From contig MLAK01000657.1 in NCBI GenBank assembly GCA_001839685.1, forward strand, positions 6,502 through 70,501: 64,000 nucleotides of DNA, read 5' to 3'. Below, piece after piece: positions 19,933-31,280 of the stretch (positions are counted from its first letter, which is position 1; every line of letters starts with the position of its first letter). Origin of the DNA: Tritrichomonas foetus. Lineage: Eukaryota > Parabasalia > Tritrichomonadida > Tritrichomonadidae. Below the pieces are notes generated by a model. It had not been told where the DNA came from and did no database searches. It saw only the letters and a program-made list of their open reading frames with translations. The translations under genes and the position numbers were made by a program.

Positions 19933-22441
19933 TCATCATCAACAAGTGTATTTACTATTTCGAACTCATATTCAGCTAGAACAACTCATGATATTGGTAA
20001 GAGAAGGTGTACATTCCGTGAATTTTGCGAAATCAATTCATTTTGAAATAAAAAGTAGGAAATGAATCAGCTCAAACAGTTTTTTGTGGATCATTTAATG
20101 TAAATTCATGAAATTATGAATTTTTACCTTTAGATGAAAAAAATGTTTTCATTTCCAACTTCTGTGAAAACAATAACAAGAATATATTTCTTTTGGAGCT
20201 TTTCCACTTTTAACTGCAAAATCACAAGCTATTTTTTTGATGGCAGAAATAATGTGACAGAAAAGGTCGGTAATAACAAAAGGATATGCTTCAATCAACA
20301 ATGTAAACGATTCTTCACTTACTTTAATAGAGTGAATGGTAAATTTTCTGGTCTTGAGGCAATCACGAATGGCATGAAGAGTAATTTGAATAAAAATGCT
20401 TTCACATCTGTGAAATAGTAGAACTTAGAACAGGAGCAAAGAAGCAGATTCACCATTAGTTTCACGAATCACTATATCACTTGGTAAGATTTCATATAAA
20501 AGTTTTGAACTTTGAACTTTAGTTTTCTTTTCCCCCTCCTTCTTTTTTTCTGCGTCTTCTTATTCATTAATTAAATTCGATTTTACCTTTATAACCAGAA
20601 CAAGAAAAATCATTTTTCATCTCTTTCAAGTCTTAATAAAATCACAGCGTATGGAAAATTTCTAAATATTATCATTATTGAGAGAGACATCATCTATATT
20701 TATATAAGTCTATTTATAAATATGTATAGCTTAAGTTGTAAACATCATTTTTGTTGTATCTTAACAATATTGTATTTATTGAATCTTTTTCAAATCAACG
20801 ATTGATGTCTTGACCGAGCATTGATCAGGCGTGAAGCGATTAATCCAGAAATTGGCATATCACTTCTTCTCCTACTTTCATATCTTCGTACTTTTAGCAT
20901 GTTAATAATTGTACATGCCAAATTTATTCGAAGTTGTGTTCATGATTTTGCAAGCAAACAATTTCATGTTCAAAGGGAAAAAAACGAGATTTTCATTGTT
21001 TGCAAAGTCGTTTCACTATGATAATTCTGGTTCTTACAGAACTAATATGCCAAAAAATGATCCTCGCGAGGATTTTATTGTTGAACCAATGAATGCTTTA
21101 TTTTATCTTGTGAAACAAATATAAATCTCCAAGTTATATCGATATTTGTACGAATTTTTACATGATTTTTTAGTTGATGATGATTAGGTGCAAGAGTAGA
21201 AGTAAAAAGAATTGTATAAAGAAACATTGATGCAGTATGATCACGTTCAACATTAAAATTAGGTGCATGCGAGGCTGGAGAAAAACACACCACCCAAAAA
21301 AAGTGGAAAAGGTATTTCTCTAATTTGATACTATTAGTGAACGATTTGTTAATCGATATTTGTCCAATAACGATTAAAAATTATACTGCAACAAAATAGG
21401 TAAATAAAGAAACCATTAATTAATAAACGAAATAACATTTCACGACTTGATAATAACTAAAAGGAAAAATAACGATAATTTATTGATGATTTTCATTCAA
21501 TATATTGATTGTAAGATTGTATTACATCACCAGATAATATATTATATTTGACTTCTTAGAAAATTAAATGATAATATCTAAAATTAAAGAAAAGCAAAAT
21601 AATATCGACTTTTTCGATGTAATTTTGAGCAAATTTACCTCACCAACTTGGATGGATTAAAAGTGAAAATTCAGTAGTCAATAAAATTATCAATGAAGAA
21701 ATAACAACAAGTTTTCTGACTTAAAAACGTATATCAGCATATAATTCACGCGTTGCTATTAAGAAATATAAGGATAAAACACAAAAACAAGAAAAAATGA
21801 AAACCGCTATTTTGATGATTTGTGGCTATTTTTTTATTTTCGGCTCTAACTGAAATATAGAATTATATTTGACGCGATAATTTCTATTTCCAGAAATAAC
21901 TTTTGAATTTCCTTTGAATAAAAATTATTGAGAAATGTAAATGATTCCATTTTTGGCGCGAATTTTTTTATTTTTGCAACATATAGAACACATCTCATTT
22001 AGATTAATTTCACTTGAGGTACTTGGTAAATTTTGTTTGAAGGTCGTTTTTTTAGACGATTAATGTCAGATAAAGTGTCCCAAAAAATCTAATTTTCGTT
22101 GAATTACCGATTATATGTTTTTGTACGTGTTTAAAAATATGTGCCCCAAAATACGAAACAAGAAAACATCTGTGTATAATGATGAAAGGATTTCAATTTT
22201 TTTTGCGATCGATGTTTTTAGTGGAAAAGAGCTATTTTGCTGTGCATGCAAAGGCGAATAATCGTGTAAAAGGTATCGAATAGAAAATCATTTCTCGGCG
22301 AGTTATGATCATTTTCTGATATTTTTCGGTAAATAACGTATTTTATTCAATATGTTATCGTACGTTTTTTGGCAAAATGGTCGTCAAAAGGGGAAAAGTA
22401 TACGATTTTGGGGTATATATGTTCATACAAAAAAGTGAAAT
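19933..22441. other. Relic-bearing intergenic interval
   Basis: About 2.5 kb without an intact gene. On the minus strand about 20160-20440 is open for some 80 codons (includes TIHSIKVSEESFTLLIEAYP) with a frameshift and stop near 20420. On the plus strand 20918-21124 encodes 69 codons from an ATG (includes PREDFIVEPMNALFYLVKQI), and the same frame continues past the TAA for another 24 codons. Both look like decaying genes. From 21300 to 22440 I see only AT-rich spacer and no coding sense. Confidence 0.4.
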
Positions 22442-24355
22442 TCAATATCTGTTTGGAGGAAACCTTTTCTGTTTTCTTATTGACGAATTTTTTGGTTCAT
22501 GTAGTGGTTCCCTTCGATTATTTTGTTCAGCAGCCTTTCTCACAAGATATTTTTCAGTGAAGTGAAGTTCCGCAATTATCCTCAAAAATGAATTTGAATC
22601 AATTGTTGAGGGCTTTTTAGAAATTGCGAAAAACAAAAGAAAATGATTCAATTTATTATATGGATTCATTACTTGACTAATTTGTTCAATAGAATAAACA
22701 TTTCGGTTCTGTTTTGAAGGATCCAAAATGCTTCTTTTCAAAGCAGCAAAAGTAGAAGTAGATTTGAAGATGTCAAAGCAGCATAAAGCCAAGCAGGAAG
22801 CAATGTCTTCATATAAAATGATTTTTTTAGGGATTGATATGGTAGATCCATCAAAATGACAATTTCCAATATTTAAACTCTGAGCTAACTTGAAATTTAA
22901 GAGATTAGGTATTTTCAATAATAATCTCCTCCACTTGTATACCAAGTCAGCGTCTTCTGATATTTTAACAGTTTTTTGTGGAAGATTATCAAATACTGAA
23001 GTTATTTCTTCTTCTTCACCAAAATCTTCGAATGTGTCAGGGAGATGTGATGAAAACTCATGAACACCAATTAAATAATCAAGTGCATGTTTGGGAATAT
23101 TTACTGTATTTTGCAAAATTAAATTCATTGCAGGGTAAACTCTCTCATTATATTGCTTCTTCCTAGCTGCAATATCGGCAATAGAATTCACAATTTTAAA
23201 TATCAATTTATTATTAATACTATCATTGTCACTTTCTTTTTCATCATTTTCAATTTTATTGTTCTCATTTTTACCATTCTTATTATCGCCATTCTCATTT
23301 TCACTATTTTTATATGGTATTAAATTTGCTGGTTTTAATTTATTTTTAAAGCAATTTTTGATATGATTAATGCCCTGTTCAAGTAATTTAAGGTAAATTT
23401 GATTAGATGATAGTCTAAGAGCCAGTTTTGTGAGTAAAGAAAATGCGACTGGCTTACAAGTTTCATTTTCGCCGAAAATGAAATCTGTTAACATTTCTAC
23501 ACATTTCTTTTGTTCTTCATCAGAGGTATTTAATGCAATTTGGTAAACCATTTTTAGGAATGGTGCAACAACATGTTCATCTTTTGATTCAATTTTATTT
23601 CGAGATTCTTTAAAATTTAAAAACTTAGCAAATGCAATTGGTTTTCTAGCTTTTATGGATAATGATACAAAAGCTAATGTTGCATATGTTGACAAAGGAG
23701 TAGAGGATTCATTATCTTTCGAATAATTGCGAAAATTTTCAATTAACGTATTTGATGGTTGATTAATAAATTGAGCAGCTTTAAAAATCGCAATTTGTGT
23801 CATAAAGTCAAAAGTTTTAATTTCTTTAAAAAGCTTTTCGATTGTTGATAATAAAATTTGTTGAGATTTTAGATCAACTGCTAGATAACCAAGTGATGTA
23901 ATATAAGCATATTCAAAATCACTTGACATTCTGGCAAATGATGCTAATCTTGATGAAAAGTCTTCTGCAATTGTTAAAACTAATCTATTAAATCTATCAT
24001 TTCGAACGATTCCAATGCGTCTGACAACTCGACCAATTTGTTTTATAGCACAACACCTAACTGATCTTGGATAAATTATCGGTAATTCAGAAATATTTTT
24101 CAATGCAATTAAATAATTGATATAAGTAACATTTTTTGATGAAAATAAGTCAAAATGCATGTCTTTATTTATGACAGTTGAAGATGTTAAAACTTGTCCA
24201 ATGCATTTCAAAGCATTCTTTGATAGCCTTTCTAATTCATCAATATCACGATAAGAAACTCTATCAAAGTCATTTGGATTCAAAATTGATTGGAACCCTT
24301 GAATGATCTGTGAACAGAATGAATATGTATTCATTCTTTCACCTCCCTTCTTCAT
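22442..24355 (-). CDS. Large helical-repeat (ARM/HEAT-like) protein, unidentified
   Basis: 637 aa from ATG 24355; another in-frame ATG at 24334 (MNTYSFCSQ) is equally plausible, and the frame opens at a TTG at 24388. The protein is rich in Leu/Ile helices spaced about 35-45 residues apart (for example RCCAIKQIGRVVRRIG, KPVAFSLLTKLALRL), which suggests an alpha-solenoid. An Asn/Lys/Glu-rich low-complexity linker near residue 370 separates two helical halves. I do not recognise the family. It is divergent from the RCC1-type gene at 24571, with about 215 bp between the starts. Confidence 0.75.
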   Translation of the reverse strand: MKKGGERMNTYSFCSQIIQGFQSILNPNDFDRVSYRDIDELERLSKNALKCIGQVLTSSTVINKDMHFDLFSSKNVTYINYLIALKNISELPIIYPRSVRCCAIKQIGRVVRRIGIVRNDRFNRLVLTIAEDFSSRLASFARMSSDFEYAYITSLGYLAVDLKSQQILLSTIEKLFKEIKTFDFMTQIAIFKAAQFINQPSNTLIENFRNYSKDNESSTPLSTYATLAFVSLSIKARKPIAFAKFLNFKESRNKIESKDEHVVAPFLKMVYQIALNTSDEEQKKCVEMLTDFIFGENETCKPVAFSLLTKLALRLSSNQIYLKLLEQGINHIKNCFKNKLKPANLIPYKNSENENGDNKNGKNENNKIENDEKESDNDSINNKLIFKIVNSIADIAARKKQYNERVYPAMNLILQNTVNIPKHALDYLIGVHEFSSHLPDTFEDFGEEEEITSVFDNLPQKTVKISEDADLVYKWRRLLLKIPNLLNFKLAQSLNIGNCHFDGSTISIPKKIILYEDIASCLALCCFDIFKSTSTFAALKRSILDPSKQNRNVYSIEQISQVMNPYNKLNHFLLFFAISKKPSTIDSNSFLRIIAELHFTEKYLVRKAAEQNNRREPLHEPKNSSIRKQKRFPPNRY

Positions 24356-24570
24356 TGGGCTGTCAAAACATTTTATCGTTGTTCTCAATTATGTCCACTT
24401 TTTAAGTATTACATTCAACCAGTTATAAAAGTTTAACTTTTGTGATTACTCATAGAATACTCATTGAATCCCATCAAAAAGTTTGATGTTCATTGATACA
24501 AATTGAATAATATTATTTGAATTTCATATCGAAACAACGAGTATATTTGGTGACCGTTTAATATAATAAA

Positions 24571-27249
24571 ATGCAAAACATTTGGGTGATTGGGTCAAAT
24601 CCACCCTTAATTCAGATACCAATTCCCAAAAGTGTTATTGTAAATAACATAGCTCTTTCAAAAACAATGTGTTATTTTACAACCAATGATGATCGATTGG
24701 GATCATTTTCATTAACAAACGATGAAGAAATTACACCAGAAAACATCACCTATGAGTCTGTGAAAAAAGTTGAGCAAATTGTTTGCGGAAATGAATATGT
24801 TGCATATCGAACTGCAACAGGTGAAGTCTATGCACGTGGTGGTCCATTTCCTTCAACTTTTACGAAAATAAAAGAAAAAAAAGAATATGAAATGCCATTT
24901 GTTATGTCTATTACTGGCACTCCATATTATTTATTTGCCATTATTCCAAGTGGCAGATTTTGTATCATCACTGGAAACTCAGTTATATATCATAAGAAGA
25001 GAACATCTGACCGTTGGTATATTGCTTGCGCAATGTTTCTTGGAACAGTTTTATTATTGGGTCATACTGGACGTGCCTATACAATGAGCTTTAATGAAGC
25101 TAATCCAACTTTATCTAACACTTTACAAGTTTTTTCAGAAGATCCATGCGTTTTTACATCTCTTTTTTCTTGCAATGAATCGTTATTTTTCCTTACAAAT
25201 GATGATTACGTTGTTTCTTATGGATACAACCATCGTGGATGTCTCGGTGTTCGTAACATGAATCCTGTAAGTAGTCTAGTTCGATATAAACCATCAATGG
25301 ATGGAGAAACCATATTTGAGATTGCTCCTTCTTCAGATTTCACATTTTTTTTGACTCAATGCGGTAATGTTTATGTTTCAGGAGAGTCACCTGACAATAA
25401 ATATTGCACATCTGAACCAGTTCTCTATGAGCCGTTAAGTGGCAAAAGAATCACACAAATTCGTGCTTGTGGAAACATTTGTATTGCTCTAGAAGGTGGC
25501 CATAAAGATTACAATTCTACTTCTACACCCCCTGGATCATATAAAAATTTCCCAATTGTGGTAATGCCGACTTATTATACTGATGTTCTTGGAGCTCCAA
25601 AATTCGTCACACCATTTCCGAAAAATTACACGAAATGGTTTTATCATCCAGGCGATATAATTGTAAAGACAGATGCAAAAGGAAAGGTGATTGGTCTTGA
25701 CTCTGATAATTTCCCGCTTATTGCAGTTTCGAACTTGAAGCGTATTATGAGTTTAACTGACCAAGATAATGATTTTTTGGACAAAAGGCCAGGCCATAAA
25801 CTCATAAGGACGGTTACATCTGATGATAAAGTCGTTAAAATCGATACAGACGATAGTGTAGTATCATATTTTGGTGGTTTCAAGGCAGGTGATGTTATTT
25901 CAACAAGTAAAGGAGAAACTGGACAAATAATTGGTGCACGTGGTGAATATTTATACGTGAACATTTTCTCGGATGATGGATCCGATAGTATATCAGCATT
26001 TGAACCACGCGAATTAAAACTGGAAAGCAGACTTGTTCCTGCTGATCAAACAACTTCAAACCATATCGATAACCAAAGTGAAAATATTACAATGAAAAAT
26101 ATTAGTAGTCAAGAAAAGATTAATGCTGATCAAAACAATGAAAATAATATGATTAACAAGGAAACAAATAATGATAATGAAGGAAACAAAATTTGTGACA
26201 AAGATAAATTTCTAAATAAAATTAATGCCTTTTATGAAACGCTTGGAACTGTTGAAAATGGCGTTCATTGTAAAAATTTTATACCTGTTCTTATTGGTGA
26301 AAATGATCGTTTTTGGGTTTTACCTGTTGATGAAAGAGAAAAGAATGATTTATTTTATTTAAATGAATTAGGGCTTTGTTATTATATTGGAATTGTAAAT
26401 GGAAATTCTTTCATATATCGAAAAGTTCATGATTCTAGAGTCGATTACAAAACAACTAACAAAGCTGTTTTAGTTCGCCCGTATTTTCCTTCTGAGAAAT
26501 CATTAAAGAAGTTTCTGACAACTGATTATAAACAATTAACGAATGTTGAAGTTAGTTATTCAGAGACGATAAAACTTGGATTCTTGGTATACGATCGAGT
26601 TATTTCGCCAAAAGGTTATGCAACTGTTCTTGGTGCCTTTGAAGGTAAGATTGTAGTAATGACAGATAGAAATTATTTTTCTGCTTCTTTAGTTGATATT
26701 TTTGAACCAACCCAACTTGAATTGGTTGGTCGAGTAGATACTAAAGAATGCAAAAAATCATATAAATTAAATGATGATAAAACAATCGAATTATTCATAA
26801 ATACTGGATCTTTTCTTGATCGTCAATTCTTAGTGCAAGATCGAATTATTTACAATGAAAAATATGGATTTATTTGTGGGAAAGACCAGAATAAAAAACT
26901 GTATATGAAACTTGATAATGAAGAGTTTGTAATGCCTGCTGATAAAGAAGCGAAAAGAATCATGAGGTATATGCATGTCATGGATACTGTCCTTGATAGA
27001 CACTTTAAGACTGCATATAATACGATTATGAAGTTTTCTGGAATGGGAATCAAACCAGGCGATTATTTTCGCATGAAAAACAATGAACCATTAATTTGCC
27101 GTGGTGTTTTTAATAATAAATCTTTTTTGTTTGTGTCTTTGAAGGAATGGATGAATGAACCGGACAAGTTAATAGGAAAATTCGGTAAAAAGTTTTTTAT
27201 GCATGATATTCGCTATACAGAAATTATTCATGATTGGCCTCCTTTATAG
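24571..27249 (+). CDS. RCC1-repeat protein with C-terminal SH3-like modules
   Basis: 892 aa. Residues 1 to about 310 form an RCC1-like propeller; the clearest blade is VVSYGYNHRGCLGVRN, followed by FEIAPSSDFTFFLTQCGNVYVSG. The rest is made of repeated small beta modules, each opening with a Gly-Asp or Tyr-Asp-Arg turn and a Gly-rich loop: PGDIIVKTDAKGKVIGL, AGDVISTSKGETGQIIGA, VYDRVISPKGYATVLGAF, VQDRIIYNEKYGFICG and PGDYFRMKNNEPLICRG. An Asn-rich linker lies at about 505-545. The modules resemble KOW/SH3-like barrels, suggesting a scaffold or binding protein rather than a Ran exchange factor. There is no signal peptide or membrane segment. Confidence 0.75.
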   Translation: MQNIWVIGSNPPLIQIPIPKSVIVNNIALSKTMCYFTTNDDRLGSFSLTNDEEITPENITYESVKKVEQIVCGNEYVAYRTATGEVYARGGPFPSTFTKIKEKKEYEMPFVMSITGTPYYLFAIIPSGRFCIITGNSVIYHKKRTSDRWYIACAMFLGTVLLLGHTGRAYTMSFNEANPTLSNTLQVFSEDPCVFTSLFSCNESLFFLTNDDYVVSYGYNHRGCLGVRNMNPVSSLVRYKPSMDGETIFEIAPSSDFTFFLTQCGNVYVSGESPDNKYCTSEPVLYEPLSGKRITQIRACGNICIALEGGHKDYNSTSTPPGSYKNFPIVVMPTYYTDVLGAPKFVTPFPKNYTKWFYHPGDIIVKTDAKGKVIGLDSDNFPLIAVSNLKRIMSLTDQDNDFLDKRPGHKLIRTVTSDDKVVKIDTDDSVVSYFGGFKAGDVISTSKGETGQIIGARGEYLYVNIFSDDGSDSISAFEPRELKLESRLVPADQTTSNHIDNQSENITMKNISSQEKINADQNNENNMINKETNNDNEGNKICDKDKFLNKINAFYETLGTVENGVHCKNFIPVLIGENDRFWVLPVDEREKNDLFYLNELGLCYYIGIVNGNSFIYRKVHDSRVDYKTTNKAVLVRPYFPSEKSLKKFLTTDYKQLTNVEVSYSETIKLGFLVYDRVISPKGYATVLGAFEGKIVVMTDRNYFSASLVDIFEPTQLELVGRVDTKECKKSYKLNDDKTIELFINTGSFLDRQFLVQDRIIYNEKYGFICGKDQNKKLYMKLDNEEFVMPADKEAKRIMRYMHVMDTVLDRHFKTAYNTIMKFSGMGIKPGDYFRMKNNEPLICRGVFNNKSFLFVSLKEWMNEPDKLIGKFGKKFFMHDIRYTEIIHDWPPL

Positions 27250-27365
27250 TATATTTTGTAAGTAATATATATTATTGTGCTTAATTTTCTAAATGTTATA
27301 TTTATTCATTATTTTGAAATGATAATTTTTAAATTTATCTAAATCAAAAAGTTGATAATATGACT

Positions 27366-28397
27366 TTATTCGTATTTGGTCTTTTCACATGGAAGTGTTT
27401 CGCGATAAGCATTACGTTGTGAATATGCAGAATAGTTATTTAAAATTCAATGAACAACACTTCTGGCTGTAAAATCAGGAAAATCAGATTCTATTTGAGT
27501 GAAAATGCCCAATTGTTTTGGAACTTTAAAAGCATCATCTTCATTTGTTCTGGTTGGTGAAGACCCTTCAATAACAATGGCGGGTTCAATTTGATCCATT
27601 AACTCCTTTGTGATGATGTAAGGTGCACCAATAATCACATCGTCAACATATTTCATTGATAGCACATTTAGAACACGCTCTTGAAGTGTCATGATTGGCA
27701 TGTATGGGCACATCAGTGCTTCTATTGTTGGATCATCATGAACTCCAACAACCAAATAATCTCCCATTTCTTTAGCTTTACGTAAGAATGATACATGGCC
27801 AGGATGAAGAAGGTCAAAAGTGCCATCAACATACACTACTTTATCCCCATATTTTGGACCTTTTGGCTTGGCAAACTGGGAAAGTCTGTGCGTTGTTGGA
27901 ATATATGTATGAAGACTCTGCATGTCACCTGCAATATCTTGAATCAGATTCAAATCAAAATTTTCTGGTAATTCTGATTTTGGAAGACGAAGCATTCTAC
28001 CAATTAAATTCGTAGTTGAAATGGCTTTTGTCCGTGGAACAGTCTGAAAACGTCCTGCATCAATAACAGGTTGATGGCAGTCAACACCATCACTATTCAA
28101 TGCCAGATCATCACCATGGACACATACCTCACAATCCCATTTATCGAGCCATTCAATTGTAACATTATATGGAGAATCGGGAATAGCTTTTGTTACCCAT
28201 TTACATGCTTGAATCATTTCCATTCTTTCTTCTAAGGTGAAAACAACAGGTCCTTTATTACGTAAGATTTCTTCATCATTATGGACTCCTGCATATAATT
28301 CTTTCCCAAGAGCAGCAGCTTGTCTAATAAAGTTGTAATGTCCAAAATGGCATAAGTCAAAGCATCCATCAACGTAAACTCTGGTGTATTCTTCCAT
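27366..28397 (-). CDS. PCYT2: Ethanolamine-phosphate cytidylyltransferase, interrupted by in-frame TGA
   Basis: Tandem cytidylyltransferase domains: the first has DGCFDLCHFGHYNFIR, VHGDD and KAISTTNLIGRML; the second has DGTFDLLHPGHVSFLR, VGVHDD and VIEGSS. Both HxGH CTP-binding motifs are intact, typical of ECT, which makes CDP-ethanolamine in the Kennedy pathway. The frame reaches TGA at 27447-27449 (316 aa). Beyond it the same frame stays open for 26 codons (ILNNYSAYSQRNAYRET onward) to TAA at 27366-27368. That segment looks like the normal basic/aromatic ECT C-terminus (RI..R..Y..RN), so the TGA probably replaced CGA (Arg). It may be a polymorphism, sequencing error, early pseudogene or readthrough. 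The remaining catalytic regions are complete. The gene is convergent with the RCC1-type gene. Confidence 0.88.
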
Positions 28398-28602
28398 TGA
28401 AAACTAAAGTGAACTGAGTCATTCGATCATTATATATAAAATTTGATTACATCACTTCACGTGTATTCATTTCATATTATATTACTATTTGTCATTTACG
28501 AATATTAATTTATAAATATGGTTGCCAATCTAGTGTTTATGTCCGCTTGATAATATACAGATAAAATAAACTCAACAACTATATATTTATAATAACAAAC
28601 AT

Positions 28603-29850
28603 TTAATATTCATGACTTATTGCCATATCCTCGCGCAATTCGAAGTATCCATAGAATAGCTTTGGATCAATCAAAATATTATAAAGCCTTGGCCAGGCAC
28701 CACTATCTTTTATTTGGCTTCTTGTCCATTGAGTGGCATTCGATCCCATCATGTCCATAATTTGTGGCACAAGTTGCTTGAACTTCTCTGTTTCAGTATT
28801 CATTATTTTTAACATTTGCTTCTGGAGCTTATACCAGAAATTCATTTCATTCAAAGATAAAATTCCATCTTCTTCAATATCACAAACTCTAAACCAAAAG
28901 TTTAAAGCTGCTTGTGATTCTTTTATTTCTAGTAAAATGATGTAAACTACAAAATCTGCAAATGTAATTCTATCATTCACTTTTGTACCAGGCAAAAATT
29001 TCCAGACTCTCTCAAGCACTTTAGGATGAATTCTTTTATGATCATATAGTACAAGTTCTTTAAAAGATAGTGAATTTTTTCGTTGAATGTCTAAAGAATC
29101 AAATATTTTGAAAATTTCTTGGAATTTTTCGAAATCAGCCACATCTTCGAGAATTTGAAGAAAGTCATATTGAATAAACTGATTCCGTGTAATTCTTCCT
29201 CGAAATTCAGGATCATAAATAATAACAAGATTCATTAAAATGTAACGAGAAAAAATAGAACATTCACTCGTATTTTTAATGTAAGGTTCAAATTTCTTAT
29301 TACATTGAAGATAACGAACAATATAAAACCCAAAATCATCTGCAACTGCATAATCTCTTTTTCTTCCATAAATTATTAATTCAAAAATTTGTTCTTGAAA
29401 AGATTTTGTATCCAATTTTTCACCAATTGGAATTAAAGAAGAAAAACGGATATATTCATGATTTGGGCGCATTGCTCTAGGATTGGATTGATACAAAAAT
29501 GGTGCCGCAAAAAAATTTGGAATTTTATATCTCTCATAAAATATTTTGGCTAAAGTGATTTTATCAATTTTATGATTAGGAGAATATAATTCGTTGAAGG
29601 GCGTTGGATATTTTGGTTTGCTTTTGAAAAAATAAAATCTGGGAATTTCTGTGTTTCTATCTTTTGGAGGTGATGTATAAAGCTTTGGCATTGATCCTGT
29701 TAAAAAAGCAGGAATTAAATCTGGCGCATCAGGATATCCTGCATTCAAATATGTCTGTAAACATTCGAAATCATTAGAAAGATTAGGTCCACTTATCCAT
29801 TGTAGAAAATCGGCATTGAAAACTCTTTCGATATGTAGGTAATCGCTCAT
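28603..29850 (-). CDS. PP2A regulatory subunit B'' (EF-hand type)
   Basis: 415 aa. The central and C-terminal parts match the B''/PR72 family: an EF-hand-like region at about 240-275 (FDSLDIQRKNSLSFKEL), then WFRVCDIEEDGILSLNEMNFWY, the most conserved stretch, with a usable Ca2+ loop (DIEEDGILSLNE), and PQIMDMM about 40 residues later. The N-terminal 130 residues include the FYFFKSK and LAKIFYERYKIP stretches also seen in the family. It would direct the PP2A catalytic/scaffold core to substrates in a Ca2+-dependent way. It starts at ATG 29850, 172 bp from the divergent Rtr1 gene. Confidence 0.88.
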   Translation of the reverse strand: MSDYLHIERVFNADFLQWISGPNLSNDFECLQTYLNAGYPDAPDLIPAFLTGSMPKLYTSPPKDRNTEIPRFYFFKSKPKYPTPFNELYSPNHKIDKITLAKIFYERYKIPNFFAAPFLYQSNPRAMRPNHEYIRFSSLIPIGEKLDTKSFQEQIFELIIYGRKRDYAVADDFGFYIVRYLQCNKKFEPYIKNTSECSIFSRYILMNLVIIYDPEFRGRITRNQFIQYDFLQILEDVADFEKFQEIFKIFDSLDIQRKNSLSFKELVLYDHKRIHPKVLERVWKFLPGTKVNDRITFADFVVYIILLEIKESQAALNFWFRVCDIEEDGILSLNEMNFWYKLQKQMLKIMNTETEKFKQLVPQIMDMMGSNATQWTRSQIKDSGAWPRLYNILIDPKLFYGYFELREDMAISHEY

Positions 29851-30022
29851 TTCATTTCAATTAATAAACGGCCACTACTCAATCTCTTTGATAACTTTTT
29901 CATAGTATCAAAAATTCTCAACCATATACTCATATAAAAAGTTAGTTATTAGTCAGATTTAAGAAAATCGTTGGCCGGACAAATATAAATTGGAAAATTT
30001 TCGTCAAAAAAAGAATTGGTAA

Positions 30023-30748
30023 ATGGAAGAACTCGAACTCCTTGGTGCTTTTTGCGAACCTGTTGTAAGTGACGATGTTCTCAGAAATCCACTTATCACT
30101 GCAGAATTTTACAAAGATCTTCTTGTCGAAAGAAATTCCAACGATTTATGCGCCTGGTGCAAATGCCCAAATCCAATTCGATGCAATGATCTCTCCGAAT
30201 GTCCGATTTTCTGTACAACCAACTGTCAGTTTTACAGTCAGCAGTTTTTGGCCAGTTTGATTCCGCCATCCCAAAAAAAGGCAGCAATCGGGCCAATCGT
30301 TGAAAAATTCGCTGAGCAAAGACCTCCAAAACCACTCAAAGCATTCAAAGCTGATGATATCGAAGGACACAGAGTTCGAGTTGGTCCGTATCGTGATAAT
30401 TTAAATGAAATCGAAAAATGGTTCGGAGAATTCACAGTTGCGCCATTGAAGGGACTTACTCAAGACCAGGAAACCGTTTTTGAACTGGTCAATAAGACTC
30501 TTCGACCATTTAGCGTCACCTTAAATAGAACTGCAGATAATCTCTTTTTATTCGGAAATATGGAAATAGGAAACGTTAAAGCTTTAACAGAAGCTGACGA
30601 AAAAATCAAACAAGCCTTCTCAATTGCACTTTTCGAAATGATTACCGGAACAGATATTTCTCCTCTTCTGAAACATAACAATATATCTAGCGTTCTCTAT
30701 GATGATATGTTTGGAATTGTTTCACAAGGAGCCGATGATGATTTATGA
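30023..30748 (+). CDS. Rtr1/RPAP2-type RNA polymerase II CTD phosphatase
   Basis: 241 aa. Residues 20-75 hold the Rtr1 zinc-binding signature: an upstream helix (EFYKDLLVERN), C43-x4-C48 (CAWCKC, for the usual CGYPxC) and C64-x3-C68 (FCTTNC), followed by FYSQQFLASL. In yeast and animals this family removes Ser5 phosphate from the Pol II C-terminal domain and helps import Pol II. The C-terminal half (about 130-241) is helical and less conserved; no second catalytic domain is seen. Head to head with the PP2A B'' gene. Confidence 0.8.
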   Translation: MEELELLGAFCEPVVSDDVLRNPLITAEFYKDLLVERNSNDLCAWCKCPNPIRCNDLSECPIFCTTNCQFYSQQFLASLIPPSQKKAAIGPIVEKFAEQRPPKPLKAFKADDIEGHRVRVGPYRDNLNEIEKWFGEFTVAPLKGLTQDQETVFELVNKTLRPFSVTLNRTADNLFLFGNMEIGNVKALTEADEKIKQAFSIALFEMITGTDISPLLKHNNISSVLYDDMFGIVSQGADDDL

Positions 30749-31280
30749 GCAAAAAAATCATACAAATAATTTTTTTTAATGTGCGAAAAAATATTATTGA
30801 TAGATAGATATTATATACTGTAAAATCTAATTTAACATGATTGTACCATTCAAAAAAGAAACATATACTGCAGAAATGTTGTGGAAACTAAATAATTCTT
30901 CTTTTGAAATTATGTTTACTTTTTAAGTATTTATATGATCGCTAATTCTGAATTAATGACCACAAATGTTGTCATTAAAAACTGGGAATAACTTCGTCAC
31001 TCATTTCTGTTGATTTTCAATTTGTTTCAGAATATGATGTTTTCTAAATTAGAAATTATAATATTGATATTATAATTCCATAAATCGAATGTACATTGGT
31101 ATTTGGGGTATTTGTTTATCAAAGCTTTAATTTCAAAGGTAAATGATCAATCGGCTGATTCAATTAATTTGAAAAATGTTTCACAAAATCATTCAATTAT
31201 TTTGATTATTTTACAAATATTTCACATTCATTTTGAAAGTATTGATCGGAGTGAAGTGAATTAGATTTAAATTTACAACA
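30749..31280. other. Intergenic, no gene seen
   Basis: About 530 bp AT-rich spacer. TCATT at about 31229, some 50 bp before the next ATG, is the only initiator-like string noted. Confidence 0.6.

Noticed and set aside
18550..20096. Direct repeat TGGATCATTT flanking the transposase, as a target-site duplication
   Set aside because: Pogo/mariner elements duplicate TA only, and a 10-bp match over 1.5 kb of AT-rich DNA is expected by chance.
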